The position numbers and the translations under genes were made by a program. Shown piece by piece: positions 41,864 through 52,630 of a DNA stretch of 64,000 nt. Under the pieces are notes generated by a model that did no database searches, had not been told where the DNA came from, and worked only from the letters and a program-made list of their open reading frames with translations. Origin of the DNA: Aurantiochytrium sp. KH105 (Eukaryota; Sar; Bigyra; Thraustochytrida; Thraustochytriidae). The DNA lies in contig BGKB01000059.1 of the NCBI GenBank assembly GCA_003116975.1, forward strand, positions 62,001-126,000, read 5' to 3'. Positions within the stretch are counted from its first letter, which is position 1. Each line of letters starts with the position of its first letter.

Positions 41864-44428
41864 TCAAAAGAGCATGTAACTCTGCGCGAGCGAAAGCTTT
41901 GTGGCAGGCTCGCAGGTGAGCGTCTCGTCGCCCACGGTCACGTGATACTTTTCCGAGTCAACCTTGAGCTTGGGAAGAGCGTCGTTGAGCTTCATGTGGG
42001 TCTTGTCGATATTGCGGCAGTTCTTGACACCCTCCACGCGCTTAGAAAGACCGTACTTGGTCTTGACGTCCTTGGCTATGGCAGCCTTGCTCACAAAGCA
42101 GATGCAGCGGTCGCCGACCGCCTTGCCAAAAGAGGCAAACATCGGTCGCATGCACACAGGCTCGCACGTGGGGATACTCGCGTTGGCATCGCCCATCTCC
42201 GCAGCTGCGATGGCGCCGCCCTTGATGACCAGCTCGGGCTTGATGCCAAAAAACGCCGGCCGCCACAGCACGAGATCTGCCATCTTACCCACCTCGACGC
42301 TACCCACAAGGTGGCCAAAGCCATGCGAGATGGCAGGGTTGATAGTGTACTTGGCAATGTAGCGACGCACGCGAAAGTTGTCCGCATCGGTACCCTCGTC
42401 CTCCTTGAGCGTACCACGCTGCTTCTTCATCTTATCGGCGGTCTGCCACGTGCGCGTAATCACCTCACCCTGGCGGCCCATGGCCTGCGAGTCCGAGGTC
42501 ATGCTGGAGATGGCTCCCATGTCGTGCAGAATGTCCTCGGCAGCAATGGTCTCGGCACGAATGCGCGACTCCGCGAAAGCAACATCGTTGCGCGAGTTCT
42601 TGTTCAAGTGATGGCAGATCATGAGCATGTCCACGTGCTCGTCTACCGTGTTGCCCGTAAAGGGGCGCGTTGGATTGGTCGACGAGGGCAGCGCATACTT
42701 GTTACCGCAAACGGTGATGATGTCTGGAGCATGGCCACCGCCGGCGCCCTCCACATGAAAATACGCCAGAGGACGCTCACCCTGCGCCTTGACAGTGTCC
42801 TCGCAAGAGCCCGCCTCGTTACAGGTGTCAGTGTGCACGCACACGGAAACATCGGCCTCCTCGAGGCGGGTGAGCGCCGCATCAATGGCCGCGGGCGTCG
42901 TGCCCCAATCCTCGTGCAGCTTGAAGCCGACCGCACCAGCGTCCAGGATCTCCTGCAGGCCATCCGGCTTGGATGTGTTGCCCTTGCCGTAAAAGCCAAA
43001 GTTCAGGCATGTGCTGTCTGTGGCCTTGATCATCATCTCCACGGAGTCTGCCGACGGTGTGCAGGTGGTGGCCTTGGTTCCGGTCGCCGGACCGGTGCCG
43101 CCGCCCACCATGGTCGTCAGTCCACTCATGAGGGCGTCGTCGGCAAGCTGTGGGCAGATAAAGTGCACATGAGCATCGATGCCACCTGCGGTGAGGATGA
43201 ATCCTTCGCCGGCGATGGCCTCCGTATGCAGACCGACCGTCATTCCAGGCGTCACGTTGTCCATCGTGTCCGGATTGCCAGATTTGCCAATGCCCACAAT
43301 TTGCGTCCCGCGCAGACCGACGTCGGCCTTGTAAATACCCGTGTAGTCCACGATGAGGGCGTTTGTAATGACAGTATCCAGGACCGTGCCCTCGTCTTGA
43401 GGCCCCACGGCCATGCCCATGCCCTCGCGCAGCACCTTGCCGCCGCCAAAAACGGCCTCGTCACCATACGTCGTGTAGTCCTTCTCGACCTTGATCCAAA
43501 GGTCGGTGTTGCCAAGACGGACCTTGTCACCGGTCGTGGGACCGTAGAGACCAGCGTACTGCTTGCGAGACACGAGCGTTTTGCCGCCATCGTCAGCGGC
43601 CTCGGCTCCATCCTCGGTCTTGCGTCGCTTGTTCGAGGGCTCGCTGGCTCCGCCTTCCTTGTGCGCAAAACCCTGCTCGGCGACGCGCTTGGCGACGCGG
43701 GCGCGCGCCTCTTCGAGCGCAGCTCCCTGGGTATCACCATCAATGAGGTTGTTGCCACCAAAGGCGCGCATGTTGCCGCCGATGCGGCACAGCCGCACAG
43801 TCTGCGACTCACCGGGCTCGAAGCGGACGGCGGTGCCGGAAAGAATGTCGAGGCGGTAGCCCACGGCCGCAACACGGTCAAACTCGAGCTGGCGGTTCGT
43901 CTCGGAGAAGTGGTAGTGGGATCCCACCTGGATGGGGCGATCTCCGAGGTTCTTCACCTCGATCGTCACCTTGTCTCGGCCCGCGTTGATCTCCAGCGGG
44001 TCTTCGGATCCGGGAACCACCTCGCCGGGAATGTCCGAGGTATCTTCGCGCTTGCCCTTGAAGATGTCCAGGTCCGGTGCCGGAAAGGGGCACCCGTGAA
44101 ACGCGAGCGAGAGGTCGCCATCGAGCTGCACAATCGGCTTGTCCACCGTCACCAGCTTGGTGCCATCGGGAAAGGTCGCCTCGACCTGGACCATATTAAT
44201 GATATGCTCGACGCCGGGCGCGACCTGGCGTCTCCCCAGAATTTTGCGGCCCAGATCCATGAGCTCCGCCACGCTCTTGCCGTCCCGCGCGAACTCCGCC
44301 ACCTGCATCGCGATCAGCGCCACCGTCTCCGGGTGATTCAGCAGCGTGCCTCTCGCCAGTCTGCTCTGCGCGAGGCTGCCGGCCTGCCGCAGCAGCAGCT
44401 TGCCCTCCTCGCGCGGGTTGAGCATCAT
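41864..44428 (-). CDS. Urease, plant/fungal single-chain type (854 aa)
   Basis: Hydrolyses urea to ammonia and carbamate with a two-nickel centre in the cytosol. I start at the ATG at 44428 ([13 protein letters not shown]), which matches the gamma-subunit start. The frame stays open upstream to 44728 but holds no ATG and looks like untranslated sequence. One chain holds the gamma (about 1-100), beta (about 130-275) and alpha (about 300-854) parts seen separately in bacteria. Nickel-site and active-site landmarks: HVHF, the carbamylated Lys in [17 protein letters not shown], the flap region ICHHLN and the Asp in SDSQAMGR. Length is close to plant ureases (about 840). A K/R/D-rich linker separates beta and alpha parts. 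The accessory genes needed to load nickel are not in this window. An 890-codon antisense frame is a codon-bias shadow. Confidence 0.96.
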   Translation of the reverse strand: MMLNPREEGKLLLRQAGSLAQSRLARGTLLNHPETVALIAMQVAEFARDGKSVAELMDLGRKILGRRQVAPGVEHIINMVQVEATFPDGTKLVTVDKPIVQLDGDLSLAFHGCPFPAPDLDIFKGKREDTSDIPGEVVPGSEDPLEINAGRDKVTIEVKNLGDRPIQVGSHYHFSETNRQLEFDRVAAVGYRLDILSGTAVRFEPGESQTVRLCRIGGNMRAFGGNNLIDGDTQGAALEEARARVAKRVAEQGFAHKEGGASEPSNKRRKTEDGAEAADDGGKTLVSRKQYAGLYGPTTGDKVRLGNTDLWIKVEKDYTTYGDEAVFGGGKVLREGMGMAVGPQDEGTVLDTVITNALIVDYTGIYKADVGLRGTQIVGIGKSGNPDTMDNVTPGMTVGLHTEAIAGEGFILTAGGIDAHVHFICPQLADDALMSGLTTMVGGGTGPATGTKATTCTPSADSVEMMIKATDSTCLNFGFYGKGNTSKPDGLQEILDAGAVGFKLHEDWGTTPAAIDAALTRLEEADVSVCVHTDTCNEAGSCEDTVKAQGERPLAYFHVEGAGGGHAPDIITVCGNKYALPSSTNPTRPFTGNTVDEHVDMLMICHHLNKNSRNDVAFAESRIRAETIAAEDILHDMGAISSMTSDSQAMGRQGEVITRTWQTADKMKKQRGTLKEDEGTDADNFRVRRYIAKYTINPAISHGFGHLVGSVEVGKMADLVLWRPAFFGIKPELVIKGGAIAAAEMGDANASIPTCEPVCMRPMFASFGKAVGDRCICFVSKAAIAKDVKTKYGLSKRVEGVKNCRNIDKTHMKLNDALPKLKVDSEKYHVTVGDETLTCEPATKLSLAQSYMLF

Positions 44429-46043
44429 CGTCCCTGCCTCCGCGCCTCGCTTCGCGCCTTCCTTCGCCCTGCGCCCGCCGCCCTCGCCCCGCGCCTCCGC
44501 TCCGCTGCTGCCCGCGACGCCACCGCTGCTGCCGCTCTTCCCCGCGTTGCCGATCTGCTGCCCGTGCTCCTCCTCCAAGATCCTCGCGTCGTGGATCGCA
44601 CCGTAGCGACTTGTTAAAAAAGTCCGCGCAGTCACTGTTGAGCACAAACCTCGACACAGCTCCGGGTTAAAAAATCCAAACCGCCGCGAGTCCTGGCGGG
44701 GTCGACAAGCAAACAAACGATCGAACAAACAAACAACCGGGCCAGAAGAACGCCTGCTGCGGCTCGCCCGCTGCTCCGCTGCGCCCGCCAGCCTGACAAA
44801 GACCTTGGTGCGTGCAGCTGCAGCAGCGGCACGACGCCTTGGCTCTCGAACAAACCCTAGAGGCGCCCCGTATAGTCCCGGCCGAGCGGCACGCGCGCCT
44901 TATTCCCCCCCCCGCCTGGGCGGCTACGGGCGCGCGCGTACTGGAATCCCTAGGAGAGACCGCTGCACGGTTACGCGAAACGAAAGGGGCAGCTGGGTTC
45001 GGTGGGCAAAGTGTTTCCTTGAGCCCCCTTATCGTGACGCAGGGGTCTGCTTTGTCGCGGATATGCGGGGGGTATGGTAGATACTCAATGTGTGAAAATA
45101 CGTTTCGGACGGACGGATGGAAAAGAACCGCGCAGCGACGCGCTACTACAAGCTATGCCCTGCTCCTTTCCGCCCTTCCCTTCGCCCTACAAGAATCGCG
45201 AGGGAAGAGAGCGCGTAGGAGCCTCATAAGCGCGACGAGGCTCGCCCCTCCCTCTCCATGTCCCCAGACTGACGAGGATCAGCCCAGCCCACTCGAGCCG
45301 GCGCCCAGCCCCGCCATTTCCGTGCCTCGAAAACCGGTCGCTCTCATAAAAAAATGGATGTTTCTCCTCGTCGTCGCAGTCGTTGTTATCTGCCAAGGCG
45401 CAGTGGCGCGCGAGCGAGCGACGCCGCCGCAGCCGTTTCACATGGGACCCAAGCGACGCGGAGTCCCCGCGAGGCCTCGCCAGTCGAGCTCGCGGCGCCG
45501 TGCGAGCGCGAGCGAGCGCGAGTCCGTGCCGGAGCCGGAGCCGGAGACGCGCACGCGCGGCAGCGCAGACACGGCCGTTTCCGCCTTCCCTCTTCCCGCC
45601 GCTGGTCTGCCTGTGTCTCTAGGGTCGGGAGCGCTCGACGCCTGCAAAGGAGATCTATCTCGCAGAGCTCGAGAAGCGGATAACCGTGGAGGTCGCGAGG
45701 CGAGCCAAGCCAGGTCGAGCCCGGGGAGACGGCCAGCGGGAGAGCAGACTCGGAGCGAGCCAAGGTCGCCGAAGTTCTGCAGACATTGGGGTCGTCCCAA
45801 CCAAGAGGCAGGCAGCTTGCCTTGCAAGAAGAGGGTGGCCGCCACCTCGGGTCCAAAAGGACAGCAACGGCTGCACGACGAGAAAGAACTCCGTGCACGC
45901 AACAAACTAGCTTGCTGGCTTGCTTGCGGCTTGCGGCTTGCGGCTTGCGGCTTGCATTGAAGCAGATAATAAGGCCCCAACCCCGTCGCGCGTGAGAGCA
46001 AGCAAGCTACACGTAAACGTCCAAAGAAGCCAAAGAAGGAAAC
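44429..46043. other. Divergent promoter region between urease and the SAP/WW gene
   Basis: GC-rich with no supported gene. A 380-codon frame on the plus strand (44812-45960) is R/A/S-rich; it contains a hydrophobic run (MFLLVVAVVVICQG) in mid-frame but no domain I recognise. A TTGCGGC tandem lies at about 45921-45953. Confidence 0.45.
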
Positions 46044-48362
46044 ATGGTGGACCTCAATGCGCTGAGCAGGCGCGAACTGCAAAACCTTGCCAAAAAGGAA
46101 GGCATTCGCGCTAATCAAAAGACGAGCGACCTTGTGGCCCAGCTCTCCGCGGCGCAGAACGAGACAAACGCAGAGAACGACAGCAACGATTTCAACACGC
46201 TCGCCGAGCAGGTCGACAAATTGAACCTTGGTGACGACCGCAGCGAAGATCAAAGCGACTCCGAAGCCGCAGGAAGTGGGGCCAACGGGTCAGCCCGAAA
46301 ACCAAGATCACGCTACGAAAGCCCGCTTGCTACGTTGATGCGGCGTGCATCAGGAGGCGCAACATCTTTCCTTCGAACGCCTAGCAACAAGAACGCAACG
46401 CGTCGTCATTCCTTGGCACCCTCACCGTCTTCGGCTACCTCGTCGCAGTCCCCACCTACCCAAGACAGCTTCAACACACCCAAACGAGAGGACAAGGCAA
46501 CGCATCGTCTCGCACCGCGGACAATTGCCACGACAAGTCACACAACCAACAACAACAGCAACGAAGCGGACAATCGCACCAACACCGAGGAATCCACCCA
46601 TGCCGCAGAGGTAGAGGACGTCCTCGGAGAGCTGCCGCAACGACTTTCCAAGTCCATGCGCGCTCCTTCGAGTTTGCGTCACTCCTCTTCAACCTCAGAT
46701 CTGCCCACCGGAATCCCGCAACGGTCTATCGCTTTGCGCACCACCACAAGCAGCAAGGTGGACGAGTTTGGCGATGGCATGGACGAAGGCAAGTCGGCAA
46801 GCGCACGACCCCAGGACGCAGTCAAGTCTGCCTTCGAGGAGTCCGTGCGCGCAACGGAGGCGCGCTTCAACGCAGATCGCATTGCCAAGGCGCGCAAATC
46901 TCTTGGATACCAGCCTCGGCAGACAGCGTGCCCCGCCGAACTGTCTGCTAGTCTCGCGTCACGCCAGTCGCTCGAACGCGCCGTGGCGGCAGCGCACAGC
47001 AAGCCTGGAGCCTCCGGCCCAGAAAAGATTTGGGTCGGCGCCGCAGAGGAAACCCCGGCATCCATCGTCGATGAACGCATTCGAATCGCGGTCAACGCCA
47101 TTGCCGCGCTTCAAGCGGGAGACCATGGCTCCTCGTTTGACCAAATTTGCGGCTTTATCAAGAAAACTCCTACCCCTTTTTACGATAAGGGATCAACCGC
47201 GGTCCAGCTGCATCGCGCGCTGCGAGTTGCTGTGGAAGAGAACGCTCTCATCAGCAAGACCAGCGCCTCTGGCGAGGTGCGTTTCGCCATGCCCCCGGGT
47301 ACCTCTGTTTCTATGCTAGCAGCCTCCGCCACCACCGCCACTACCACCTCTGCGCCTTTGCCTGTGAATTCGAATGGCGCTTCGGACCGCTCAGGAGCGT
47401 TGCGAAAGCTGGACGATGACTTGCCCTCTCCGCCCGCGATTCCCGCCATTCCTGAAGCCAAGCCACTCCGCCTCGGAGCAAAGGATGACCGTGATCTCAA
47501 GACACCTAGTGCACTCTTGCGTCCTGGCTCCAAGGCACGTCGTTCAACCATGTCTGCCATCCCTTCGTCGCGCTCGTACGAATTCACGAGTCGTCTGGCG
47601 CGGCCCGGAGCGTCTTCTTCCTTGTTGTCGTCGTCGTCGTCGTCGCCGCCGCCGCCGTCGTCATCGTCTGCGACATCGTCTCTTGCAGCCGCCTTTGCCG
47701 CATCGTCGACTTCGGCTCCGACGCAAGCAGCAAAGCCATTGTCATCAGTATCGCCACCGTCGGCGCGAGGGGAATCTCGCACAGGGGTCAGCAATGCCCC
47801 CAAATGCCCGGATGATGTGGCCACCCGACTTCGATCCGCGATCAAGGCCGAGCGCCTTCGTCGCAACAAGCTGCGCCAGCAACTTCGTCGGGATCTCATG
47901 CAGCAACAACTCGATGGAGCTCGTGGCGCCGCAAAGTCTGTGCAGGAGTCCTTGCTGCCGCGCAACTTGCATTGTGAGAACTGCAAGGCAGCTCTGTCGC
48001 AGACGGATTCGACTCAGATGGAGCTGACGCAGCTTCCATCCTCCGTGCCTGCAGAGGCCGCTGAGGAGGCTCCTTTGGAGGTGGATGTTGACGAAAGCTT
48101 TGTGGAAGAGACGCGGACAGCGCCGTCGCAATCGCAATCGCAATCGCAATCGCGAGGACCATGGGAAACGCCGGCGCCAAAGCAAACGCGTGTCAAGGCT
48201 GTATCGGCGTTGTCGCCCGTGCAAATGGACCCCGTCGAGATGATGAAGACACTTGGGCCTGAGCACAAGGACTGGGAGCTTCGCGAGTCGCGCAGCAAGC
48301 CCGGTCGATTTTACTTTTACAACCGTGTCACTCACAAGACCAAATGGAAGATGACCGACTAG
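46044..48362 (+). CDS. Putative chromatin protein: SAP-like, winged-helix (H15-like) and WW domains (772 aa)
   Basis: ATG at 46044, single exon. Residues 3-38 look like a SAP DNA-binding motif (L-SRRELQNLAKKEGI-N-K-DLVAQL). Residues about 342-415 resemble a linker-histone globular (H15) winged helix: ERIRIAVNAIAAL, GSS-x-x-x-IC-FI, a Y, then LHRALRVAVEENALI and a terminal F strand. The last about 33 residues read as a WW domain (WELRESRSKPGRFYFYN, then a K-W pair in place of the second W-P). Between them are S/T/P-rich disordered parts and a basic helix (about 592-630, RLRRNKLRQQLRRD). I know no family with this order. DNA binding and nuclear location are inferred. WW domains usually bind proline-rich partners. 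The H15 assignment is by eye and less sure than SAP and WW. Confidence 0.75.
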   Translation: MVDLNALSRRELQNLAKKEGIRANQKTSDLVAQLSAAQNETNAENDSNDFNTLAEQVDKLNLGDDRSEDQSDSEAAGSGANGSARKPRSRYESPLATLMRRASGGATSFLRTPSNKNATRRHSLAPSPSSATSSQSPPTQDSFNTPKREDKATHRLAPRTIATTSHTTNNNSNEADNRTNTEESTHAAEVEDVLGELPQRLSKSMRAPSSLRHSSSTSDLPTGIPQRSIALRTTTSSKVDEFGDGMDEGKSASARPQDAVKSAFEESVRATEARFNADRIAKARKSLGYQPRQTACPAELSASLASRQSLERAVAAAHSKPGASGPEKIWVGAAEETPASIVDERIRIAVNAIAALQAGDHGSSFDQICGFIKKTPTPFYDKGSTAVQLHRALRVAVEENALISKTSASGEVRFAMPPGTSVSMLAASATTATTTSAPLPVNSNGASDRSGALRKLDDDLPSPPAIPAIPEAKPLRLGAKDDRDLKTPSALLRPGSKARRSTMSAIPSSRSYEFTSRLARPGASSSLLSSSSSSPPPPSSSSATSSLAAAFAASSTSAPTQAAKPLSSVSPPSARGESRTGVSNAPKCPDDVATRLRSAIKAERLRRNKLRQQLRRDLMQQQLDGARGAAKSVQESLLPRNLHCENCKAALSQTDSTQMELTQLPSSVPAEAAEEAPLEVDVDESFVEETRTAPSQSQSQSQSRGPWETPAPKQTRVKAVSALSPVQMDPVEMMKTLGPEHKDWELRESRSKPGRFYFYNRVTHKTKWKMTD

Positions 48363-49216
48363 ACCTACCCGTCCGTCTACCTCGGTAGGTTGAGCCTAGG
48401 TTGGCTTTAGAGTGCCTTCGCCAAGTGGTACTGTGCTGCTGGGTTTCTTGACAGTGACTGACTAAAGATCTTCTTCTTCTCTGCCTTCCTTGTCAACGTC
48501 TGCTTTTTTTCAGAAGTTATAAATCAAAGCGAACCACTCTTCGACAAGAAATGCCAGCGCTTGTTGATTAGCAAATCAAAATGATAAGGTGTTGCTGCGG
48601 ACGATCCTTTTAGGAAGGAGAAACATTGCCTGGCCCCATGATCCTTCCGAAACCGCCTTGAAAGAGCTCCCTGACCTCTCCTCCATTCTCAGCTCTCCCA
48701 AATAAGAGCATCAACTCACGGGCGAAATTGGCATGGCTGCTGGTGCGGTCGAAGCGCCAAGAGACCTTTCTGATGGATGTCCACAGCGAATCATATCGCG
48801 AAAGTCCGCACGACGCTGCGTGACGCGTTTTCCTTGGTCACCCGCCCACCCTCCCTCTCCACCCCGCTATTGTAATCAGCTCGCTCTCCTCTTCTATCTC
48901 CGCTCTCCAGAATCGGAGCACCATCCTCCCTCGCCGGCAACATCCCCACCCTCCCGCGCGCGTCCACACCAGCCCAAGTCGCGTCGCTGGCGGGCGAATC
49001 GCCGGTACTTCGTGACGGTCACGGCGGGTCGTCACTGCTCGCTGCTCGCTTGCGTGCTTGTGCTTGCTTGCCTGCACAAGCAAGCACAAGCAAGCAGAGC
49101 AAACACCAAACCGAGGCGACGAGACGCGACTTGACGCGACGTGCGCGGCGCGTGCAGGCTTGAGGGACAAGGGCAGCGGGCGCGAGCAGCGGCGCGGCAG
49201 CGGGAGCGCGGGCACG
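48363..49216. other. Spacer between the SAP/WW gene and the zinc-finger gene
   Basis: A small inverted repeat (ACCTAC ... GTAGGT, about 48363-48390) follows the upstream stop, which may fold in the 3' UTR. GCTTGC words lie around 49035-49098. No gene seen. Confidence 0.45.
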
Positions 49217-49896
49217 ATGGGGCGCAAGGGCAAGGTCCAGAAGCACACGGCCAAGGAGGTACGTCGGCCGCGGCGGGCGGAAAGGGGAACGAAGGAAAGA
49301 AACGTGTGGCTGCGCTGGATTGAGGATGATTGAGTGAACGAATCGAGGACGCCGCGCGGGGACCAAGAGGACCCGGCCTGCGAGGCGCGAGGGCGCTGCG
49401 CCAAGGCGTCGGGGCCAGCGCAGGCGAGCCGCGCAACGTCGGGTAGACACGTGGTTCACGTGGTCGAGCGCGAATCCCGGAGGGGGTTCATTGATTCTTT
49501 GCGCGTTGTGAATGACGAGGAGGAGGAGGACTAACTGTAACCTCTCTACGCCCTGAGCAGATTGCGAACAAGCATAAGCAGGCCAAGGAGCGCGCCGGCG
49601 CCGCCGGCCACGGCAAGGATGGCCAAAAGGGGCGCGAGGCGTCCATGATGAAGGTTAAAGTGCAGTGCAAGATTTGCCTCACGGCCCAGCCTCACTTGGC
49701 CGCGATGCGGAACCATTACGAAAACAAGCACCCAAAAGAGCCTTGGTCGGATGATCTTTATGACTTTGGTGCTGCGCGTTCGCAGGCCAAGCCGCCTGTT
49801 GCCAAGGGCGAAAAGAAGTCAACTGTGGTCGCTAAGAAACCTGCCAAAAAGGGTGGCAAAGAGGACCTTTCCTTCCTTGACGACGCTCTCAAGTAA
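49217..49896 (+). CDS. Small C2H2 zinc-finger protein, SERF/ZNF706-like (125 aa, two exons)
   Basis: Exon 1 is 49217-49258 (MGRKGKVQKHTAKE) and exon 2 is 49561-49896. The 302-nt intron begins GTACGT, carries CTAAC about 30 bases before its end and finishes GAGCAG. Reading through it would hit a stop, so splicing is required. The protein has a basic N-terminus (KHKQAKERAG) like the 4F5/SERF motif. A single finger follows (VQCKICL, then H near position 78 and NHYENKH) and resembles ZNF706 and plant At2g23090-type proteins. A lysine-rich tail ends in DLSFLDDALK. Family members are small, conserved and poorly understood; nucleic-acid or protein-chaperone roles have been suggested. Length is somewhat longer than human ZNF706 (76 residues). 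Confidence 0.9.
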
Positions 49897-50576
49897 GTAA
49901 CCTGCTGTCAATTAGTACGAGCTGCTGTCTGCACGTTGCGTCACATATACATACACTGTTCTTCATTTCTCGTTCCTTTTCTTCCTTTTCCTCTTTCTTT
50001 TTCTTGAAGTTCTCGCCACTTGGTCGTTTCTATTGGGTAACCAATGGTAAAGAAGGGCCGGTTCCGTGCAGCGACCACCGATGATTTTCCTTCTAACTTT
50101 GCGGTCTGACCGTGAAGTCGATCGAGGAAAGGAGGGAAATCATGCCCCTTTTCACTCTACGCTTGTACGAAATTTTGGTCAATGAAAGCTCGACTTCATT
50201 ATAAAAAAAGTTTCTAAGTAAGACCTGAAGGCCCTCCGGGCTTGCGACACGGAAAGAAGGAAGTGTCTTCGTCCCAGCCAATCTATGTTGCCATGTATCC
50301 ATATGAAGCGACCGCTGAGCGCCCATGCGTGCGCATACATATACGACTGCCTGACCAGTCAAGCTCACACCTATACACAATTGCCTTTGGAAACTAACAA
50401 TCGTGACCGGTGGCTCTGTCAATCTTCAAAGCAAGAGAGAGTCGCCTCACGACTTTATCCCTTGCAAGCCTAAAAGAAGGATATGAATGAAAGACCCATT
50501 TGCTTCCTTCCAAATTGTCGTCCGAGAAGTGCCCCCCCCCCCCCCCCCCCCCAAAAAAAAACGAAAAAGTAAGCAC
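49897..50576. other. Convergent 3' spacer with a long C tract
   Basis: Tail-to-tail region between the zinc-finger gene and the EDR2_C gene. T/C-rich near 49960-50010. A C21 run (50532-50552) followed by A9 lies 15 bases past the minus-strand stop codon. No gene seen. Confidence 0.5.
50532..50561. repeat. C21 then A9 homopolymer pair
   Basis: Twenty-one C then nine A, 15 bases beyond the stop codon of the minus-strand EDR2_C gene and probably in its 3' UTR. Confidence 0.9.
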
Positions 50577-51662
50577 TCATGAAGAAATGACGTCCCCGTG
50601 CTCGTTGAGTGTGTTGCCGCAGTCCGCGATCGAGCAGTGATCCCAGCGCACCGCGAAGAGAGCGCGTTCCGGAAGCTCTTCCTCGCTCTGACCTTCAATG
50701 CAGACGGCTTCGTCCACAACGAGATGGCCACTCGACTTGAGAGCAATGCCGTTCAGCATGGACGCCACCGTAGAAGACCCGACGTCAAGGTCAATTTCAA
50801 CGTAGTTTTCTCCTCGATAGTACGAAGCGGTGAGCTTCTTGCCAATAATGACAGGACGCTGGCCTCCGAGGGCATCAATCGTTTTCAAAAGGTGTGTGCT
50901 GGTCTGCGAGAATTGCGGGCAGTACTTGAGCTTGGCGCTCTTTTCCTCGTCAGAAGCAGCTAGCCAGTTCGAAAAGACCTTGTCGAGCTTTGGGTCCTCG
51001 CCTTCGCCCTTGGAGTCTATCTTGATCGCGCGTCGGCACACGTGGACCACAGCCGTGTATTCTGTCTTGAAAAAGTTGCTAAACACCCAGCTATAAATCA
51101 AATAGGGAGGCGCGTCGCCCTGCAGGCCCGGGTCCTCACCCTCAAGCTTGGCGTCCTCCTCGAGGCGCGTCGCGAGATACTGCTTGAGGCTAGCCACCTT
51201 TTCTGCAGCGTGCCGCAGATCGTACTTGGCAATGAAGACATTTAGACCCACGCACGAGTACGCTGCAGACGCCGAGGGTACCTTGAGCTTGGTGTTATTC
51301 GTCGTGTTTTCCGCAAGGTACCCCGGTCCGCGCAGCTTGAACTTGGACGCCGGCAGGTTGGTCCACATGTTCGTCAGGCCCGAGTCGGCGGTGCCGTCCT
51401 CGCCGTTGGCCGTCGTCTCCGCCGCCTCGGCGTTTTGCGCCGTGTTCACGTCCTCGTCCTCCTCGTCATCGGTGGCCTCTGCCGCTGCCGAGGACGCCCC
51501 GTCGTCCTCCAGTTCCCCGTTGACGCGGTCCTCGTACACGTACGGCTTGGGCGCGCCAATATCCCACGGCGGGCAGGAGGTCGTCGTCGACGCGCACAAG
51601 GTCGCGGCCGGTTCTTGCTTGCCGGTCTCTCCGCCGTTGGCGCCCGCGCCCGCGTCCGCCAT
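50577..51662 (-). CDS. Single-domain EDR2_C (DUF1336) protein (361 aa)
   Basis: The ATG at 51662 is the first in frame; the frame also opens upstream from a GTG. Residues 1-100 are A/G/D/E-rich and disordered. Residues about 105-345 form one EDR2_C domain: FKLRGPGYL, KVPSASAAYSCVGL, the PYLIYSWVF strand, GGQRPVIIGKKLTASYYRGENYVEIDLDVGSS split across the core, and a closing LPERALFAVRW. This is the same domain as in the protein at 34710-38231, but without PH or START, and with longer inserts and more divergence. Standalone EDR2_C proteins are common in plants and protists. Lipid or membrane binding is inferred by family. Its start is divergent from the alpha-kinase gene, so the two may share a promoter. 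Confidence 0.88.
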   Translation of the reverse strand: MADAGAGANGGETGKQEPAATLCASTTTSCPPWDIGAPKPYVYEDRVNGELEDDGASSAAAEATDDEEDEDVNTAQNAEAAETTANGEDGTADSGLTNMWTNLPASKFKLRGPGYLAENTTNNTKLKVPSASAAYSCVGLNVFIAKYDLRHAAEKVASLKQYLATRLEEDAKLEGEDPGLQGDAPPYLIYSWVFSNFFKTEYTAVVHVCRRAIKIDSKGEGEDPKLDKVFSNWLAASDEEKSAKLKYCPQFSQTSTHLLKTIDALGGQRPVIIGKKLTASYYRGENYVEIDLDVGSSTVASMLNGIALKSSGHLVVDEAVCIEGQSEEELPERALFAVRWDHCSIADCGNTLNEHGDVISS

Positions 51663-52080
51663 CGCGCCTCGCTCGTCGATCTCCGCGCGCACGAGCTCGC
51701 TCGCGGTGCCCTGCGCCCTCGCGCTTGAGTCTCTGCTCTCTCAAATTCCGTCAAATTCGCGCGAATTCGCCCCAATTTCAAACCTGCCCTACCTCCCCCC
51801 CGCCGCGCGCCGCCGCGCGCGCCGCGCTGCCTGCCGCCGCTTCCTCGCGCGCCGCCCCGCGCGGAGCCGCGGCGTGTCGCGCGTCGTCGCGGCGCTCCGA
51901 GGTCTTCTGTCTGTCTTCTGCCTGACTGTCTGACTGCGAGGTCTGCGAGGTCCGCGAGGCGCCTCGGGTTCGTTCGGCGGGCAGGGGCGGGCCCCCAATT
52001 CCGGGCCCTCAAAGAAGCCGCCTCCCATCCGTTTGGCGCGGCCGAGAGCGCCCTGGACGCGGACTCGCAGGCGCCGACGC

Positions 52081-52188
52081 AGTCCGGGGCCGCGGAGGAG
52101 TCCGGGGCCGCGACGGAGTCCGGGGCCGCGACGGAGTCCGGGGCCGCGACGGAGTCCGGGGCCGCGACGGAGTCCGGGGCCGCGACGG
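52081..52188. repeat. 18-bp tandem repeat, six copies
   Basis: The unit AGTCCGGGGCCGCGACGG starts at 52081, 52099, 52117, 52135, 52153 and 52171. The first copy ends GGAGG instead of GACGG and the other five are identical. There are no spacers between copies, so this is not a CRISPR array. Confidence 0.95.
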
Positions 52189-52340
52189 AGGCGGGCTCGG
52201 GGCGGGCGCGCGGGACGACAGAAGGCGAAGTCGAGGTGGGAACAGCGGAAGAGGCCAGCGCAAGGGCAGGGGCTGGCGAACGAGGCGACAAACGAACAGG
52301 TGGACGCGGCAGCTGCTTGCGTGCTTGCGTGCTTGCTTGC

Positions 52341-52380
52341 TGGTGCTGGTGCTGGTGCTGGTGCTGGTGCTGGTGCTGGT
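52341..52380. repeat. TGGTGC hexamer tandem repeat
   Basis: Six full TGGTGC units and a partial seventh, in the spacer upstream of the alpha-kinase start codon. Confidence 0.95.
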
Positions 52381-52630
52381 GAGGTTTTCTCGAAGGCTGA
52401 ACGAGCCGCGAGCTCGGGCTGAAGACCGCAGCTGACTGAGCTGAGCTGAGTGGAGCCGAGCGGAGCTGAGCATCTGCTGCTGCAGCTGCTGCATCTTCCT
52501 CTTTCATTTTGTGGGCGGGCTCAGCTACCCGTTCTACGACACCGTTGCAGTGCAGTCGTTCATTCATCTACGTCTACTACAAGTCGTTCACGGACCGCGG
52601 CGGCTCTCGCGCCGGGAACACGTAGCATGC

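Larger units (their letters stand above)
51663..52630. promoter_or_regulatory. Divergent promoter region between the EDR2_C and alpha-kinase genes
   Basis: 967 bases separate the two start codons. The region is GC-rich and holds two tandem arrays: an 18-bp unit repeated six times (52081-52188) and TGGTGC repeated almost seven times (52341-52380). A GAGCTGAGC-type patch follows (52436-52470). No ATG-initiated gene is supported here. Promoter function is inferred from position only. Confidence 0.55.

Noticed and set aside
41942-44617. 891-codon open frame antisense to urease
   Set aside because: It runs the full length of the urease gene in the frame that mirrors its GC-rich codon use, has no domain I recognise, and begins within the urease 3' end. 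It is a codon-bias shadow.
44429-44728. N-terminal extension of urease by 100 residues
   Set aside because: No ATG in the extension; it begins with TTG, and the conserved urease start is at the MM pair at 44428.
44812-45960. 382-codon plus-strand frame with a hydrophobic run
   Set aside because: R/A/S-rich low complexity on both sides of the hydrophobic stretch, overlapping frames on the other strand, and no known domain. A gene cannot be excluded but is not supported.
52081-52188. CRISPR-like repeat array
   Set aside because: Units are directly joined without spacers, only 18 bp long, and the genome is eukaryotic.
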